Shown here: piece after piece, positions 35,896 to 45,029 of the stretch
Layout: each line of letters begins with the position of its first letter
Numbering within the stretch: position 1 is the first letter of the stretch
Source of the DNA: Nocardia jiangxiensis NBRC 101359
GTDB lineage: Bacteria > Actinomycetota > Actinomycetes > Mycobacteriales > Mycobacteriaceae
Assembly (NCBI RefSeq): GCF_000308615.1
Contig: NZ_BAGB01000041.1
Location: 62,001-126,000 of the forward strand
Reading direction: 5' to 3'
Length of the DNA stretch: 64,000 bases
Made by a program: the position numbers and the translations under genes
The notes under the pieces: model-generated
Seen by the model: only the letters and a program-made list of their open reading frames with translations
Told to the model about the DNA's origin: nothing
Databases searched by the model: none

Positions 35896-36951
35896 ATGCC
35901 CGAGAGATCGAAACCGGCACGGCCCCCCAAAGTCACGCTCAAAGACGTCGCAAGCCTGGCCGGGGTGGATCGATCGGTGGTCTCCCGCATCGTCAACAAC
36001 GACCCCAACCTCAACATCCGGCCCCAGACGCGCCAACGCGTGCAGCAGACCATCGACAAACTCGGTTACCGACCCAACGCGGCCGCACGCAGTCTGCGCA
36101 CCGCGCGTGCCTACATGTTCGGCCTGCTGATTCCCGACTTCGCGAACCCCGTCTACGCGGAGATCATCGCCGGCGCCGAACGTGCCGCCGGCGAACTCGG
36201 CTATGCGCTGATGACCGCGAGCTCGGCCGGAGTCCGGTTCGCCCTGCCCCACTACCTCGAACTCATCGGGCAAGGCCGCGTGGACGGGCTTCTGTTCGCC
36301 GGCGAGGAAACCGGACACGAACTCGAACAGCTCCGAGCCTCGAAAATCCCCTGGGTACTGGTCAACAGACACACCGAAGGCTCACCCCGATATGTCATCC
36401 TCGACGACGAACGCGCCGGCCACCTCGCAGTCGACCACCTCGTTACCCTCGGACACCGGCGCATCGCCCACCTCGCGGGCCCAGCCGGGGCCGATACCGC
36501 CCAGCGCCGGCGCGCCGGATATCTGTCCGCCATGGCCGCCGCGCAACTGCCCACCACCCCCGGCCTTATCGCCCACGCCGACTACACACCCGCGGGCGGC
36601 GCCGCGGCCATGCAGGAACTGCTGTCGATCCCGCACCCCCCCACCGCAGTATTCGTCGCCAACGTCGCCTCCGCTGTCGGCGTCCTACACGCCATCCATG
36701 AGCGAGGGCTATCCGTCCCCCACGACATCTCGGTCATCGCCGTCCACGACATGGCACTCGCCAGCCACCTCGTCCCGGCCCTCACAACCGTACGAATGCC
36801 GCTCGAACAACTCGGACACCGAGCCCTCGAACTACTCGCACAACGCGAACCCACCGAACCCATTGCCGAAATCGTCACCGAACCCGTCGAGCTGATCGTG
36901 CGCCAATCCACCGCGCAACCTCCCAACCACGACAACCCGACCGCACCGTAA
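35896..36951 (+). CDS. LacI-family regulator of the E1/lyase cluster
   Basis: This 351-residue protein has an N-terminal LacI helix-turn-helix and hinge (VTLKDVASLAGVDRSVVSRI then VNNDPNLNIRPQTRQRV, PNAAARSLRTARA) and a periplasmic-binding-protein-like effector core ending with the usual VRMPLEQLGHRALELL. It follows the cyclase by about 180 bases. Two central-CG palindromes at 32.0-32.1 kb are the probable operators, so it should control both divergent operons. The inducer would be a compound of that pathway. Confidence 0.92.
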   Translation: MPERSKPARPPKVTLKDVASLAGVDRSVVSRIVNNDPNLNIRPQTRQRVQQTIDKLGYRPNAAARSLRTARAYMFGLLIPDFANPVYAEIIAGAERAAGELGYALMTASSAGVRFALPHYLELIGQGRVDGLLFAGEETGHELEQLRASKIPWVLVNRHTEGSPRYVILDDERAGHLAVDHLVTLGHRRIAHLAGPAGADTAQRRRAGYLSAMAAAQLPTTPGLIAHADYTPAGGAAAMQELLSIPHPPTAVFVANVASAVGVLHAIHERGLSVPHDISVIAVHDMALASHLVPALTTVRMPLEQLGHRALELLAQREPTEPIAEIVTEPVELIVRQSTAQPPNHDNPTAP

Positions 36952-37067
36952 CGGGCGGGGGAAATACGCCAGCCGAACCTCGGAGATGACAGCGAGGTCC
37001 AGATCCCACTGGATTCGGCGCCGTCGATCAGGCAGACTTCCGACCGCAGGCCTACGGCGCCGAAGCC

Positions 37068-37280
37068 AATGAGCCACAACCGATTCGGTTGGGCAAGCTT
37101 CTGATCGGGCCATCGTGGTGGGCCGGGGCGGCGCCGGCCCTTCGAGCTGATTGGACAACTCCCGGGAATGACACCCACAACGGGGTCAGACGATTCACGA
37201 GTCACACTCAGCCCGAAGAACCAGCACCACCCTGCCAGCCAGCCCCAGGCCGGCCACCCCAAACACCTACAGACGATTCG
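37068..37280. repeat. IS110-type noncoding end, copy 2 (solo)
   Basis: This matches 27991-28203 over its whole length with point changes and small gaps. It has no transposase remnant next to it. From 36952 to 37067 nothing is recognised except a short match (CCACTGGATTC) to sequence inside copy 1's element. It is best read as a solo end left after deletion. Confidence 0.5.
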
Positions 37281-37318
37281 ATGTCGGCACGCGCTGGCAT
37301 CACCGATAGCGCAAATTG

Positions 37319-37409
37319 GCGACAATGCCCGCCAAACGCGAATCATCGGCCACATAACGCGGACCGACGGGCGGTCGGAGGAATCGCGCCGACGGACTAC
37401 CTAGCCTCG
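37319..37409. repeat. 91-bp direct repeat, copy A, upstream of NTF2-like gene
   Basis: It aligns without a gap to 38894-38984; by hand about 70 of 91 positions agree. The best-kept block is CCGCCAAACGCGAATC. It lies 130 bases before the NTF2-like gene, in the same orientation as copy B relative to the next gene. It may be a shared promoter/operator or a remnant of a duplicated element. Confidence 0.5.
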
Positions 37410-37539
37410 TCGTTGTGCAACATCTAGTGCGCCTTCCGGATTTTCAGACCCTCGACGCCACCAGCGGCGGCCTCCTCGGTGTCAACGAGATGTTTCTCAG
37501 CTCTCGGGCAGCGTTGTGACAGCACCAGAAAGGACCATC

Positions 37540-38037
37540 ATGACCACCTCAAACCACATCTCGGTGTCAAGCGAGCGAGCCATCGAGAACCTGATCTCGT
37601 CGTATGCGCTTCTCCACGACGACGTCGACATCGCCGGGCTCGGCGAACTGGTCGCTGACGCTTTGTGCCCCTTCGACGACACGACCGCCCGCGATGGGCA
37701 CGGGCAATGGGGCGAGGCGCTCGCCCGTACCGTCATCAACGCCGAGGAGGACTGCCGATCCACGACCACTTACGAAATCACCAACCTCAGGCTCGAGGTC
37801 GATGAGGTAGCTGGCACGGCTGTCGGCCATGCGTACTGGACCGTGTATCAGGCGGCGTCGGGCACACCACGCCAACCCGTCCTCATCGGCCGCTACCTCG
37901 ACCGCTTCGAGCGCTGTAACGGACAGTGGCGCTTCGCCGAGCGGATCGCGACAAACCAGCGGACCGCGACAAACTCTGGTGGGCAGCGACATGCGCTGCT
38001 GCACTTCGGGGATTCACACCGCAGCGCTGACCGGTAA
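37540..38037 (+). CDS. NTF2-like (SnoaL_4 type) protein
   Basis: This 165-residue protein has helix AIENLISSYALLHDDVDIAG, strands EITNLRLEVDEVAGTAVGHAYWTV and a C-terminal RYLDRFERCNGQWRFAER, a common SnoaL-like/ring-hydroxylating beta-like pattern. AAAGGA precedes the ATG. The last 20 residues differ from the family and may come from a rearrangement, since a broken hydrolase gene follows at once. No enzymatic partner is next to it, so the function is open. Confidence 0.7.
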   Translation: MTTSNHISVSSERAIENLISSYALLHDDVDIAGLGELVADALCPFDDTTARDGHGQWGEALARTVINAEEDCRSTTTYEITNLRLEVDEVAGTAVGHAYWTVYQAASGTPRQPVLIGRYLDRFERCNGQWRFAERIATNQRTATNSGGQRHALLHFGDSHRSADR

Positions 38038-38123
38038 CGTCCGCGCTGCGCAGCACCCGCACCGGACAATTCGATGCGCTCGATGCGGTTGTCCATCGGG
38101 TTCTCGAATCGCGTTTCCGGGCG

Positions 38124-38579
38124 ATGAGTCGACGCTACGGATCACGCGCCCAGTTCGCCACCGGCCGCCAAAAGGGTGATCCGCGGGTCTTGTCCGACCT
38201 TCTCGCCGCATTGGACTACTTTTATCTGGCGCCCCAGATCGTGGGTACGTTGCGCTCGGTTCCGACGGTGGTCCTGGGCGCCGAACGGGATGGCGTCGTG
38301 CCCGCGACGCAGTGCCAGCGCCTGGCCGACAAGATCGAGGCGGATTTCGAACTCGTCGCCGAGGCCGGTCATTCGTTGCCCCGGGCGGATCCGGTCCGCT
38401 CGGGCGCCGCGATCGAGTTGGCGATAGCACAGGCCGGCGTGCCGCGGGTCCGCATCGAGTACACAGACGACGTCGAAACCGCACGAGGATGCGAGGTTCA
38501 GGGTCCGGGCAATGACCGCAGTACCACTGTCCGGAGCGAAGGACGAGTCCGACCGGAACGAGAATGGCCCGACCCATGA
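38124..38579 (+). pseudogene. Alpha/beta-hydrolase C-terminal fragment
   Basis: The frame contains VPTVVLGAERDGVVPATQCQ and DFELVAEAGHSLPRADPVRS, the acid-strand and catalytic-histidine region of an alpha/beta hydrolase (the Asp of ERDGVVP and the His of AGHS). The nucleophile-containing N-terminal half is missing and the frame runs on into unrelated sequence. Confidence 0.6.
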
Positions 38580-38893
38580 GGAGACCATTCCGGTCGGCGA
38601 CGGTGCACGGCGACAGGGATCCGCACATCTGGTCGATCGGCGGCTGAGGTCGCGCACACGACCGAGCCACGCTCGGGATAGGACTCGCACCGTTCGGCTG
38701 AGTGGAGATTTGAAGCGTCTCTTCGGTTCTGATGGTTGTTATCGGTGATCTGGCCCCTGCGCTTATCTCGGATGAATCCTTTACTGCGCATCAGGAGTCC
38801 GCCAAGGAAGCCGTCGTGCGGGATCTGAGGCGCCAGAAGGTGCGTGGGCGCATCCGTATTCGACAAACACCTCTGATCACCCTGCGGCAGGCT
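38580..38893. other. Noncoding stretch, nothing recognised
   Basis: No coding region, hairpin or known element was identified between the hydrolase fragment and the second copy of the 91-bp repeat. Confidence 0.4.
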
Positions 38894-38984
38894 GCGACAT
38901 CGTCCGCCAAACGCGAATCGTTAGCCGAATAGCGTGGATCGACGAGCGGTTGGTGGAACCCCGCCGATGGCTTGCCTAACCTCG
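38894..38984. repeat. 91-bp direct repeat, copy B, upstream of sensor kinase
   Basis: This is the partner of 37319-37409. It keeps CCGCCAAACGCGAATC and the CCTAxCCTCG end. It lies about 240 bases before the sensor kinase start. The space between repeat and kinase has no other recognised feature. Confidence 0.5.
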
Positions 38985-39226
38985 CCCACTATGGAGCCTC
39001 GAGACCGAGTCATCGTAATTCCCGCGCCGCCAGGTGCAACGCCACCTGCCCGACCTTCAGGTTCGGCACGTACCCGTTGAGCGGTGGTGGCTGCCGGAGC
39101 GGCAGTAGATGTACAGGCGCGCCTACCGTAGTCATTGCGATGTCTAGTAGCCCCCAGGGGCCCAGTTGCTGATGGGGCCGGGAATCGGCGCTGCCGCCTC
39201 CTACCAACCGGAAGGGCGACCTCAAC

Positions 39227-40786
39227 GTGCATATCCCTCCCGAGCCTGCCGTGACTCGACGACGGCTGCCTGCATTGCGCGCGGGGCTGTCCCCGCAGCG
39301 CCGTCTCGCCGGGATGCTGACCGGGCTGGTCGTTCTGCTCCTGCTGACAATGGTTTTGGCCCAGCTCCGCGAGGTCCTGGACCTGCCGAGCCAGATGCTG
39401 CTCTACCTGCTCGCCGTCGTGGTGGTGGCGCTGGTCGGTGGGCTGGTTCCGGCGCTGGCCGCCGCGGCCGCGGCCGCGGCGCTGCTGGCCTACTACTTCA
39501 TCGCGCCGGACAGCTTCGCCGTCGGCGGCCTCAACGACGTGGTGGCCCTGGTCGTGTTCGTCCTCGTCGCCGGCGTGGTCAGCTCGGCCGTCGGCCTGGC
39601 CGCACGCCGCACCCGCGAAGCCGAAACCCACGCGACCGCGAACGCCGCCAGCCGCGAGGAACTTTCCATGCTCGCCGAGGAACAGGCGGCCCTGCGCCGC
39701 GTCGCGACGCTGGTCGCCCGCGGGATGCCACCGGCCGAGGTCTTCGCCGCCGTCGCAGAAGAGATCGGTCACGTCCTGGCCACCGACGGCACGGTCATCG
39801 TCCGCCTCGATCCCGACGGCGCGGCGACTCTCGTCGCCGGCACCGGCGCATACGCCGACGTGATGCCCGTGGGCAGCCGCTGGAACCTCGAGCCGCCGCT
39901 GGCCTTGGCAGGCGCCTTGCGCACGGGCCGCCCGGCTCGCCTCGACGACATCGGCCAAGCCCCCGGCGCGTACGGCGACGCCATCCGCGGGCTGAGAATC
40001 CGGTCGGGGGTCGCGGTTCCGATCGTCGTCGAGGGCCGTCTGTGGGGCGCGATCGCCATCGGGGCCAAGGGCGAACGTTTCCCGGCCGACACCGAACAGC
40101 GCATGGCCGGTTTCACCGAACTCATCGGGACCGCGATCGCCAACGCCGACAGCCGCGCCCAGCTCACCGCCTCCCGGGCCCGGATCGTCGCGGCCGCCGA
40201 TGACGCCCGGCGCCGGATCGAACGCGACCTGCACGACGGCACCCAGCAGCGACTGATAGCGCTCGGCCTCGAGCTGCGCCTGACCCAAGCTATGGTGCCC
40301 GCGGAGCTGCCCAAGCTGCAGACCCAGATCGGCCGGATCACCCACGAGCTCACCGAGGCGACCGAGGAGCTCCGCGAGATGGCGCGCGGCATCCACCCCG
40401 CGATCCTGTCCACCGGCGGGCTCGGCCCGGCCCTGCGCACCCTCGCCCGCCGCGCCGCGATCCCCGTCGAACTCGATATCCGGACCGGAACCCGCTGGGC
40501 GGACCCGATCGAGGTTGCGGCCTACTACGTCGTGTCCGAAGCGCTCACCAACACCACCAGACACGCCCGCGCCTCACACGCGCACGTCACCGTCGAACAG
40601 CACGACGCCCTGCTACACCTCACGATCCGCGACGACGGCACCGGCGGCGCTGACCCCGCGCGAGGTTCGGGTCTGATCGGGCTACGTGACCGGGTACAGG
40701 CCCTGGGCGGCTCGATCGAGGTCAACAGCCGCCCCTCGGAAGGGACAGCGATCGTCGTCGAGCTTCCGCTGCAGCCCGACCGGTAG
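39227..40786 (+). CDS. Membrane sensor histidine kinase, DUF4118-GAF-HisKA_3 (NarL type)
   Basis: This 519-residue protein has about four membrane segments in residues 20-125 (KdpD-like DUF4118 module) and a GAF domain at roughly 150-300. The HisKA_3 phosphorylation site is RRRIERDLHDGTQQRLIALG (His in DLHDG). The HATPase domain contains TIRDDGTGG and GLIGLRDRVQALGGSIEV. The GTG start has AAGGG upstream. No LuxR-type response regulator is adjacent, so it is an orphan kinase. The signal is unknown; GAF plus DUF4118 suggests a small molecule or redox cue. Confidence 0.9.
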   Translation: MHIPPEPAVTRRRLPALRAGLSPQRRLAGMLTGLVVLLLLTMVLAQLREVLDLPSQMLLYLLAVVVVALVGGLVPALAAAAAAAALLAYYFIAPDSFAVGGLNDVVALVVFVLVAGVVSSAVGLAARRTREAETHATANAASREELSMLAEEQAALRRVATLVARGMPPAEVFAAVAEEIGHVLATDGTVIVRLDPDGAATLVAGTGAYADVMPVGSRWNLEPPLALAGALRTGRPARLDDIGQAPGAYGDAIRGLRIRSGVAVPIVVEGRLWGAIAIGAKGERFPADTEQRMAGFTELIGTAIANADSRAQLTASRARIVAAADDARRRIERDLHDGTQQRLIALGLELRLTQAMVPAELPKLQTQIGRITHELTEATEELREMARGIHPAILSTGGLGPALRTLARRAAIPVELDIRTGTRWADPIEVAAYYVVSEALTNTTRHARASHAHVTVEQHDALLHLTIRDDGTGGADPARGSGLIGLRDRVQALGGSIEVNSRPSEGTAIVVELPLQPDR

Positions 40787-40970
40787 ACCCGCACTGCAAT
40801 GCCAGGGGCGATGCGGTAAGCCGGGCGGACCACGCACCGTCGAACAACTGGTCGGCGGTGCATACGAGCGGGTGTATCGCGACTGCGTTGAACCCTCGCG
40901 AGGGTCAGGAGCCTGGTGCGATCATCCGCGCGGGCATTCCGGGAGCTGGTCTGCATCCATTCGATGTTGA

Positions 40971-41972
40971 TCAGTGTGCGGCGCGCAGGGTTTGCAGTGG
41001 TGTTTGGCCGTACATCGTTTTGTACGCGGCGGCGAAGCGGCCGAGGTGGGTGAACCCCCATCTGCGCGCGATGGAGGCGACCGTGGTGTGGGAGGGATCC
41101 GCGGATCGTAGATCGCGGTGGGCATGCCGGAGTCGGACAACACGGAGATATGCCATCGGCGACATGCCCAGGTGACGATGGAATCCCTCCTGCATCGTGC
41201 GAACACTGACGTGGCATTGCCTCGCCAGTATCGAGATGGTGAGCGACAGGTGCGGTCCGGCCTCGATGATGGCCATCGCGTCGCGGATCGCTGCCGGCCG
41301 GGCTGGCTCAGCACGTGCGTCGAGTGCTTGGCGATAAGGATGGTCGGCTACCAGCAGCAAGCCGTGTATGAGGCTTTCCACCAACGGCTCCCGGACTACA
41401 GATTGCCGCATCAAGCTGTCCAGGCCATCGATCTGACGATGCGCCATCAGCAGTAGCCGCACCCAATCGTGGGCAGCACCTGCTTTCAGCGGCAGTATTG
41501 CGGTGAAGGGAATGGGGGAATGTACCGGGCTGTCGACCAGTGTCTCGAGTGCTCTGTCGACGGCGATTTGGTCGATCTTCACTGCGAGATGGCGACTGCC
41601 GCCCGGCCAGCGGGTCACCGTCATCTCAGCGTCGGGCCGGTATATCGAGGCCAGTGTGGGGCTCGAGGTCAACTGCTGGCCCCGATGGCGCGCCTCGAGC
41701 CAACCGTTGAGGGGAACACAGATGTGGTAGCTGGCGCGAGTTTCGTCGAAACCGAGTGCGACGTCTGTCTCGTAGGTGGTATCGCCCATGGTGATCGGCC
41801 CCACACGGGTAACTCGTTGGGCGAGGCCGAAGCTGCTCGACGGTCCCAGGAGTTCCAGCCGATGTCGGTAGAAGGCAGTATTACAGACATGAATCGCCTC
41901 CTCTGGTGATCGCGTGCGAAACCACGGATCCGACCGCGCTACCTGTTGAGTCTCACCCATCGCTGATCCCAT
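40971..41972 (-). CDS. AraC-family regulator (AraC_binding_2 type)
   Basis: This protein of about 333 residues has an N-terminal cupin-like sensing half (GDTTYETDVALGFDETRASY). The C-terminal double helix-turn-helix contains LTISILARQCHVSVRTMQEG, GMSPMAYLRVVRLRHAHRDL and VASIARRWGFTHLGRFAAAY, the full AraC signature. The start at MGSAMGETQ has AGGACAAGG upstream. It stands alone between the sensor kinase and transposon remnants, so its targets are unclear. Confidence 0.9.
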   Translation of the reverse strand: MGSAMGETQQVARSDPWFRTRSPEEAIHVCNTAFYRHRLELLGPSSSFGLAQRVTRVGPITMGDTTYETDVALGFDETRASYHICVPLNGWLEARHRGQQLTSSPTLASIYRPDAEMTVTRWPGGSRHLAVKIDQIAVDRALETLVDSPVHSPIPFTAILPLKAGAAHDWVRLLLMAHRQIDGLDSLMRQSVVREPLVESLIHGLLLVADHPYRQALDARAEPARPAAIRDAMAIIEAGPHLSLTISILARQCHVSVRTMQEGFHRHLGMSPMAYLRVVRLRHAHRDLRSADPSHTTVASIARRWGFTHLGRFAAAYKTMYGQTPLQTLRAAH

Positions 41973-42135
41973 CCTTGTCCTGACTTCCAACTCGTAGGGG
42001 TCGCCGACGCGTCAGCGACGACCATTCGAGCGTCCAGGTGGTCTGACAGTGCCGAAGCGCCGTGCATGGTGCCCTCAAGGATCGTCTTCCAGGGTGCCCA
42101 TGGTCATTACCGCTAACACCCATCAACGCGGCCCG

Positions 42136-42562
42136 CTAGTGTGCTGAGTCGCTGTTCAGCGCCGTAAGTTTGTGGCAGTAGTGGGCGAGGCTGTCGAGGA
42201 TTTGGTCGGCGGTTTTGGTCCAAACGCTCGGTTTCGAATTGTCGTTCCATGCGTGGATCCAGGCAATGACGTCGGCATCGAGTTCGGCGATGCTGTGGTG
42301 GGCCGATCGGCGGAGTTTGCGGTTGGTCAGCTCGGCGAACCAGCGTTCGACGAGGTTCAGCCAGGAACTGCTGGTGGGGGTGAAATGCAGGTGGAATCGT
42401 GGGTGAGCTGCCAGCCATCGGTTGATGGCGGGTGTTTTGTGGGTGCCGTAGTTGTCGCAGATGAGATGGAGATCCAGCTCGGCGGAAGTGTTGGCTTTCG
42501 ACCGCCCCGACCTCGGGCTATCGGTCAATCCATCCAGCCGCGACTCGACAAAGCGCCGACGC
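42136..42562 (-). mobile_element. IS630-family transposase, internally deleted
   Basis: The minus strand begins with an N-terminal piece (GKWRRRFVESRLDGLTDSPR) and jumps to the C-terminal DDE part (ELDLHLICDNYGTHKTPAIN, FHLHFTPTSSSWLNLVERWF). The final acidic residue of the triad is in LVERWF. The middle third, with the first Asp, is gone. Confidence 0.82.
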
Positions 42563-43601
42563 CATTTACCCGTGGGTAATGGGGTTGGAGTGGGGCAGCT
42601 CCTCATGGACCCTGGCGGTCGACGCACACCGCGTCCCGGAGGGCTCGTGCCCGGTACGCACCACGGCGGACCAGATCCGCGCAGTAGCCGACCGGGTCAA
42701 GGACCGGCAGGGAGCCGGCGAGCGGCCCGCACCACTGTTCGTCCTCGACCAAGGCTGTGCGGCTGCCGCACTCACCCACGCTCTGGAAGGCACGGAAGTG
42801 CAACTGCTGGTACGTATTTCAGGTGACAGGGTGTTCTACGACGGGCGGCCCGGACCTCGCAAACCCGGTCTCGGCCGCAACGGTGTTCACGGGCAGCGCT
42901 TCGAACTCGCCGCTCCGAAGCACGAACGCGAACCCGATCAGCTGCTGATCGTGCCCGGCACCACGAAATACGGTCGCATCGAGGTCCGCGCCTGGCAGCG
43001 AATGCACCAGAAAGTCCAGCGCACAGGATATTTCGCCAGCCTCGACGCCGAGCTGTTCACCCGCCTTCCGATCATCGAGGGCACCGTGATCGAGGTCCGG
43101 CCCGAACGGCTGCCCGACGGCCGCAACCCGCATCGCGCCCTATGGCTGTGGCATTCCGGACCGCACGCACCTGACCTGGACGTGTACTGGCGGGCCTATC
43201 TTCGCCGCTTCGACACGGAACACACGTTCAGACTGCTGAAATCGCAGCTCGGATGGACTGCGGCTCGTGTCCGGCACCCCGAGCAGGCAATGCGCTGGAC
43301 CTGGCTGCTGATCGCCGTATACGCCCAGCTCCGCCTCGCTCGCACCTTGACCGCCGACCTACGGCGCCCCTGGGAACGACGAACCCGCCCCGGAAAACCC
43401 TTGACCCCCAACCGTGTCCGACGCTCATTTCGTCATCTGCATGTCCGGATCGGCACCCCGGCCCGTCTGCCGAAAACCACTCATCCTGGTCCCGGGCGGC
43501 CACCAGGAAGGGGGAACACTCCAGCACCCCGCTACCAACTCGGCTCAGAACTTCGCAAAACAGACATGCAGAAACCGCGGGGAGAGCAGAAGAAGGGTTG
43601 A
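42563..43601 (+). mobile_element. 5'-truncated IS701/IS4-like (NF041680-type) transposase
   Basis: An open frame of about 345 residues resembles the C-terminal two thirds of a DDE transposase common in Streptomyces and Nocardia: SSSWTLAVDAHRV, PAPLFVLDQGCAAAALTHAL, LRRFDTEHTFRLLKSQLGWT and RPWERRTRPGKPLTPNRVRR. The N-terminal domain is replaced by the IS630 fragment. The ATG usually called (42579) is inside the fold and not a natural start. Confidence 0.78.
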
Positions 43602-43965
43602 ATCTCGAGCCAAGAGCTCGTGCGCTTTCCCCATAATCTGCAAAGCCTTCCGTGTCTTGGCCAGCTCAGCTTCCGCTCGCGCCAGCTTCGCGGCCAGCCG
43701 CTCGTTCCCCTTCTCGGCCCCGGTCTTCGCAGGCTTCGGACCGGTTGTCCTGGCAGCCAAAGCATTCAACGCGCCCGGATCCCGCGCCCGCCGCCACTCG
43801 ATCATGTGCGAGTGATAGAGGCCTTCCCGCCGCAGCAGCGCACCCCGTGCGCCTGGCTCGGTCAGCATGTCGTACTCGGCCACGATCGCCAGCTTGTACT
43901 CCGGCGTGAACGACCACCGCTTCGGCCGCGCCGAATCCGTCCCCTTCTTCTTCGGCTTCGCCGCC
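43570..43965 (-). mobile_element. IS3-family OrfA remnant
   Basis: The minus strand reads RPKRWSFTPEYKLAIVAEYD, GARGALLRREGLYHSHMIEW and a coiled-coil AEKGNERLAAKLARAEAELA, ending KALQIMGKAHELLARDS. This is an IS3-type OrfA (HTH plus leucine zipper). OrfB is absent and both flanks are other scars. Confidence 0.75.
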
Positions 43966-44178
43966 GCACCAATGACGATGAACGAGGCGATGGCCCGGCT
44001 CGCCCAGGAGGCGGTCGCGGGCGGCGACAACTCCATCGCACAGATACAGAACGCGCCGCCGATCGCGATCCTGAAGCCCAGCGATATCTCCGACGCCGTC
44101 GCGTTCCTCGTCTCGGATCAGGCGAAGCGGATCACCGGGGTCTCCCTCCCTGTGGACGCGGGATTCTCCATCGGCTGA
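43966..44178 (+). pseudogene. SDR C-terminal fragment
   Basis: The frame ends with ILKPSDISDAVAFLVSDQAK and RITGVSLPVDAGFSIG, the tail of a short-chain dehydrogenase. The nucleotide-binding and catalytic parts are missing upstream, where an IS3 OrfA remnant begins. Confidence 0.7.
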
Positions 44179-44190
44179 GCCAGCGTCGTC

Positions 44191-44218
44191 GCACGGCGGC
44201 GATTACCGGCCGCCGTGC
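44191..44218. terminator. Hairpin between SDR remnant and TetR
   Basis: Perfect 10-base arms (GCACGGCGGC and GCCGCCGTGC) flank an 8-base loop. It overlaps the last codons of the TetR gene and can serve as a terminator for both strands. Confidence 0.65.
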
Positions 44219-44907
44219 ATCTGGACCGGCGATCCCGCGGCAGCCCCCATCGGTGAGCCACCCTGGGAGGTGATCGTGAAGGCCAACTCGGCAAGTTGCT
44301 CGGTCGCAGCACGATAGAGCGCATCAAGGTCATCTTTGCCGCCTCTTCGCACCCAGAATTCGACAACGGCCGAGTTGGCCGCGGCCAGCGCGGCCGCCAT
44401 CGTCTGCGGGCGGATATCGAACGCGGGCGACGCACCGAACGACCTTTCGATGATGCCTGCGAGTGCTTGTTCCAACATCCTGCGCCGTTCGCCGCTTGCC
44501 CGGTCCATCACCTCCGGCGCGGTTGCTACAGCTTGCTGCCACAGGAGATATTCAGGCCAGGAAGCCCGGCGCTGACGAGCAAGGGCGGTCCACGCGGACC
44601 AGATCGCGGCGACCGGGTCTCGAGCGGGAGCGATCGCGGTGAACGCGTCGAGCATAATCCGGTTCTTCTGGCGCTCATAGTCCAGCAGCAGATCCTCCTT
44701 GGCCGGAAAGTGCCTGCTGACGGTCCGCAGGGAACACCCGGCCGCCGCGGCGACGTCCTGCACCGTCACCTGGGGGTACCCGCGCTCGGCGAATAACTTC
44801 AAGGCAGCCTGCTGGATGGTGTAAGCCACCCGCAGGCGCCGTTCCCGCCAGCCTGGGCTCAACGCCGCAGAGGTGTCGATCCGATCGACCGCGTCGGCTT
44901 CGATCAT
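44203..44907 (-). CDS. TetR-family regulator
   Basis: This protein of about 234 residues has the helix-turn-helix VTVQDVAAAAGCSLRTVSRHFPAK. The start at MIEADAVD was chosen; longer starts would run into the palindrome upstream. It is divergent from the amidase-MFS operon, with a large imperfect palindrome between, so it most likely represses those genes. The ligand is probably an amide or its acid. Confidence 0.85.
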   Translation of the reverse strand: MIEADAVDRIDTSAALSPGWRERRLRVAYTIQQAALKLFAERGYPQVTVQDVAAAAGCSLRTVSRHFPAKEDLLLDYERQKNRIMLDAFTAIAPARDPVAAIWSAWTALARQRRASWPEYLLWQQAVATAPEVMDRASGERRRMLEQALAGIIERSFGASPAFDIRPQTMAAALAAANSAVVEFWVRRGGKDDLDALYRAATEQLAELAFTITSQGGSPMGAAAGSPVQMHGGR

Positions 44908-44950
44908 CCGTCCATTTTCTTTGTTCGCACCTGCCACCACTTGACAAGTA

Positions 44951-44993
44951 TGACCGACCAAGTCAAAGTTTGAATACTTTGACCGAGTAGGTC
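44951..44993. promoter_or_regulatory. 43-bp imperfect palindrome, TetR operator
   Basis: Outer arms TGACC/GGTCA and inner arms GTCAAAG/CTTTGAC (44962-44968 and 44977-44983) are symmetric around one centre. It lies between the TetR gene and the amidase. The symmetry and position indicate an operator for both directions. Confidence 0.7.
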
Positions 44994-45029
44994 AATCTAT
45001 CGCATCGTCGAAAGGTGCAGGACAGTCGT

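Noticed and set aside
42579..43601. Functional transposase gene starting at 42579
   Set aside because: The first ATG lies inside the fold, the N-terminal domain is missing and the upstream sequence belongs to a different IS.
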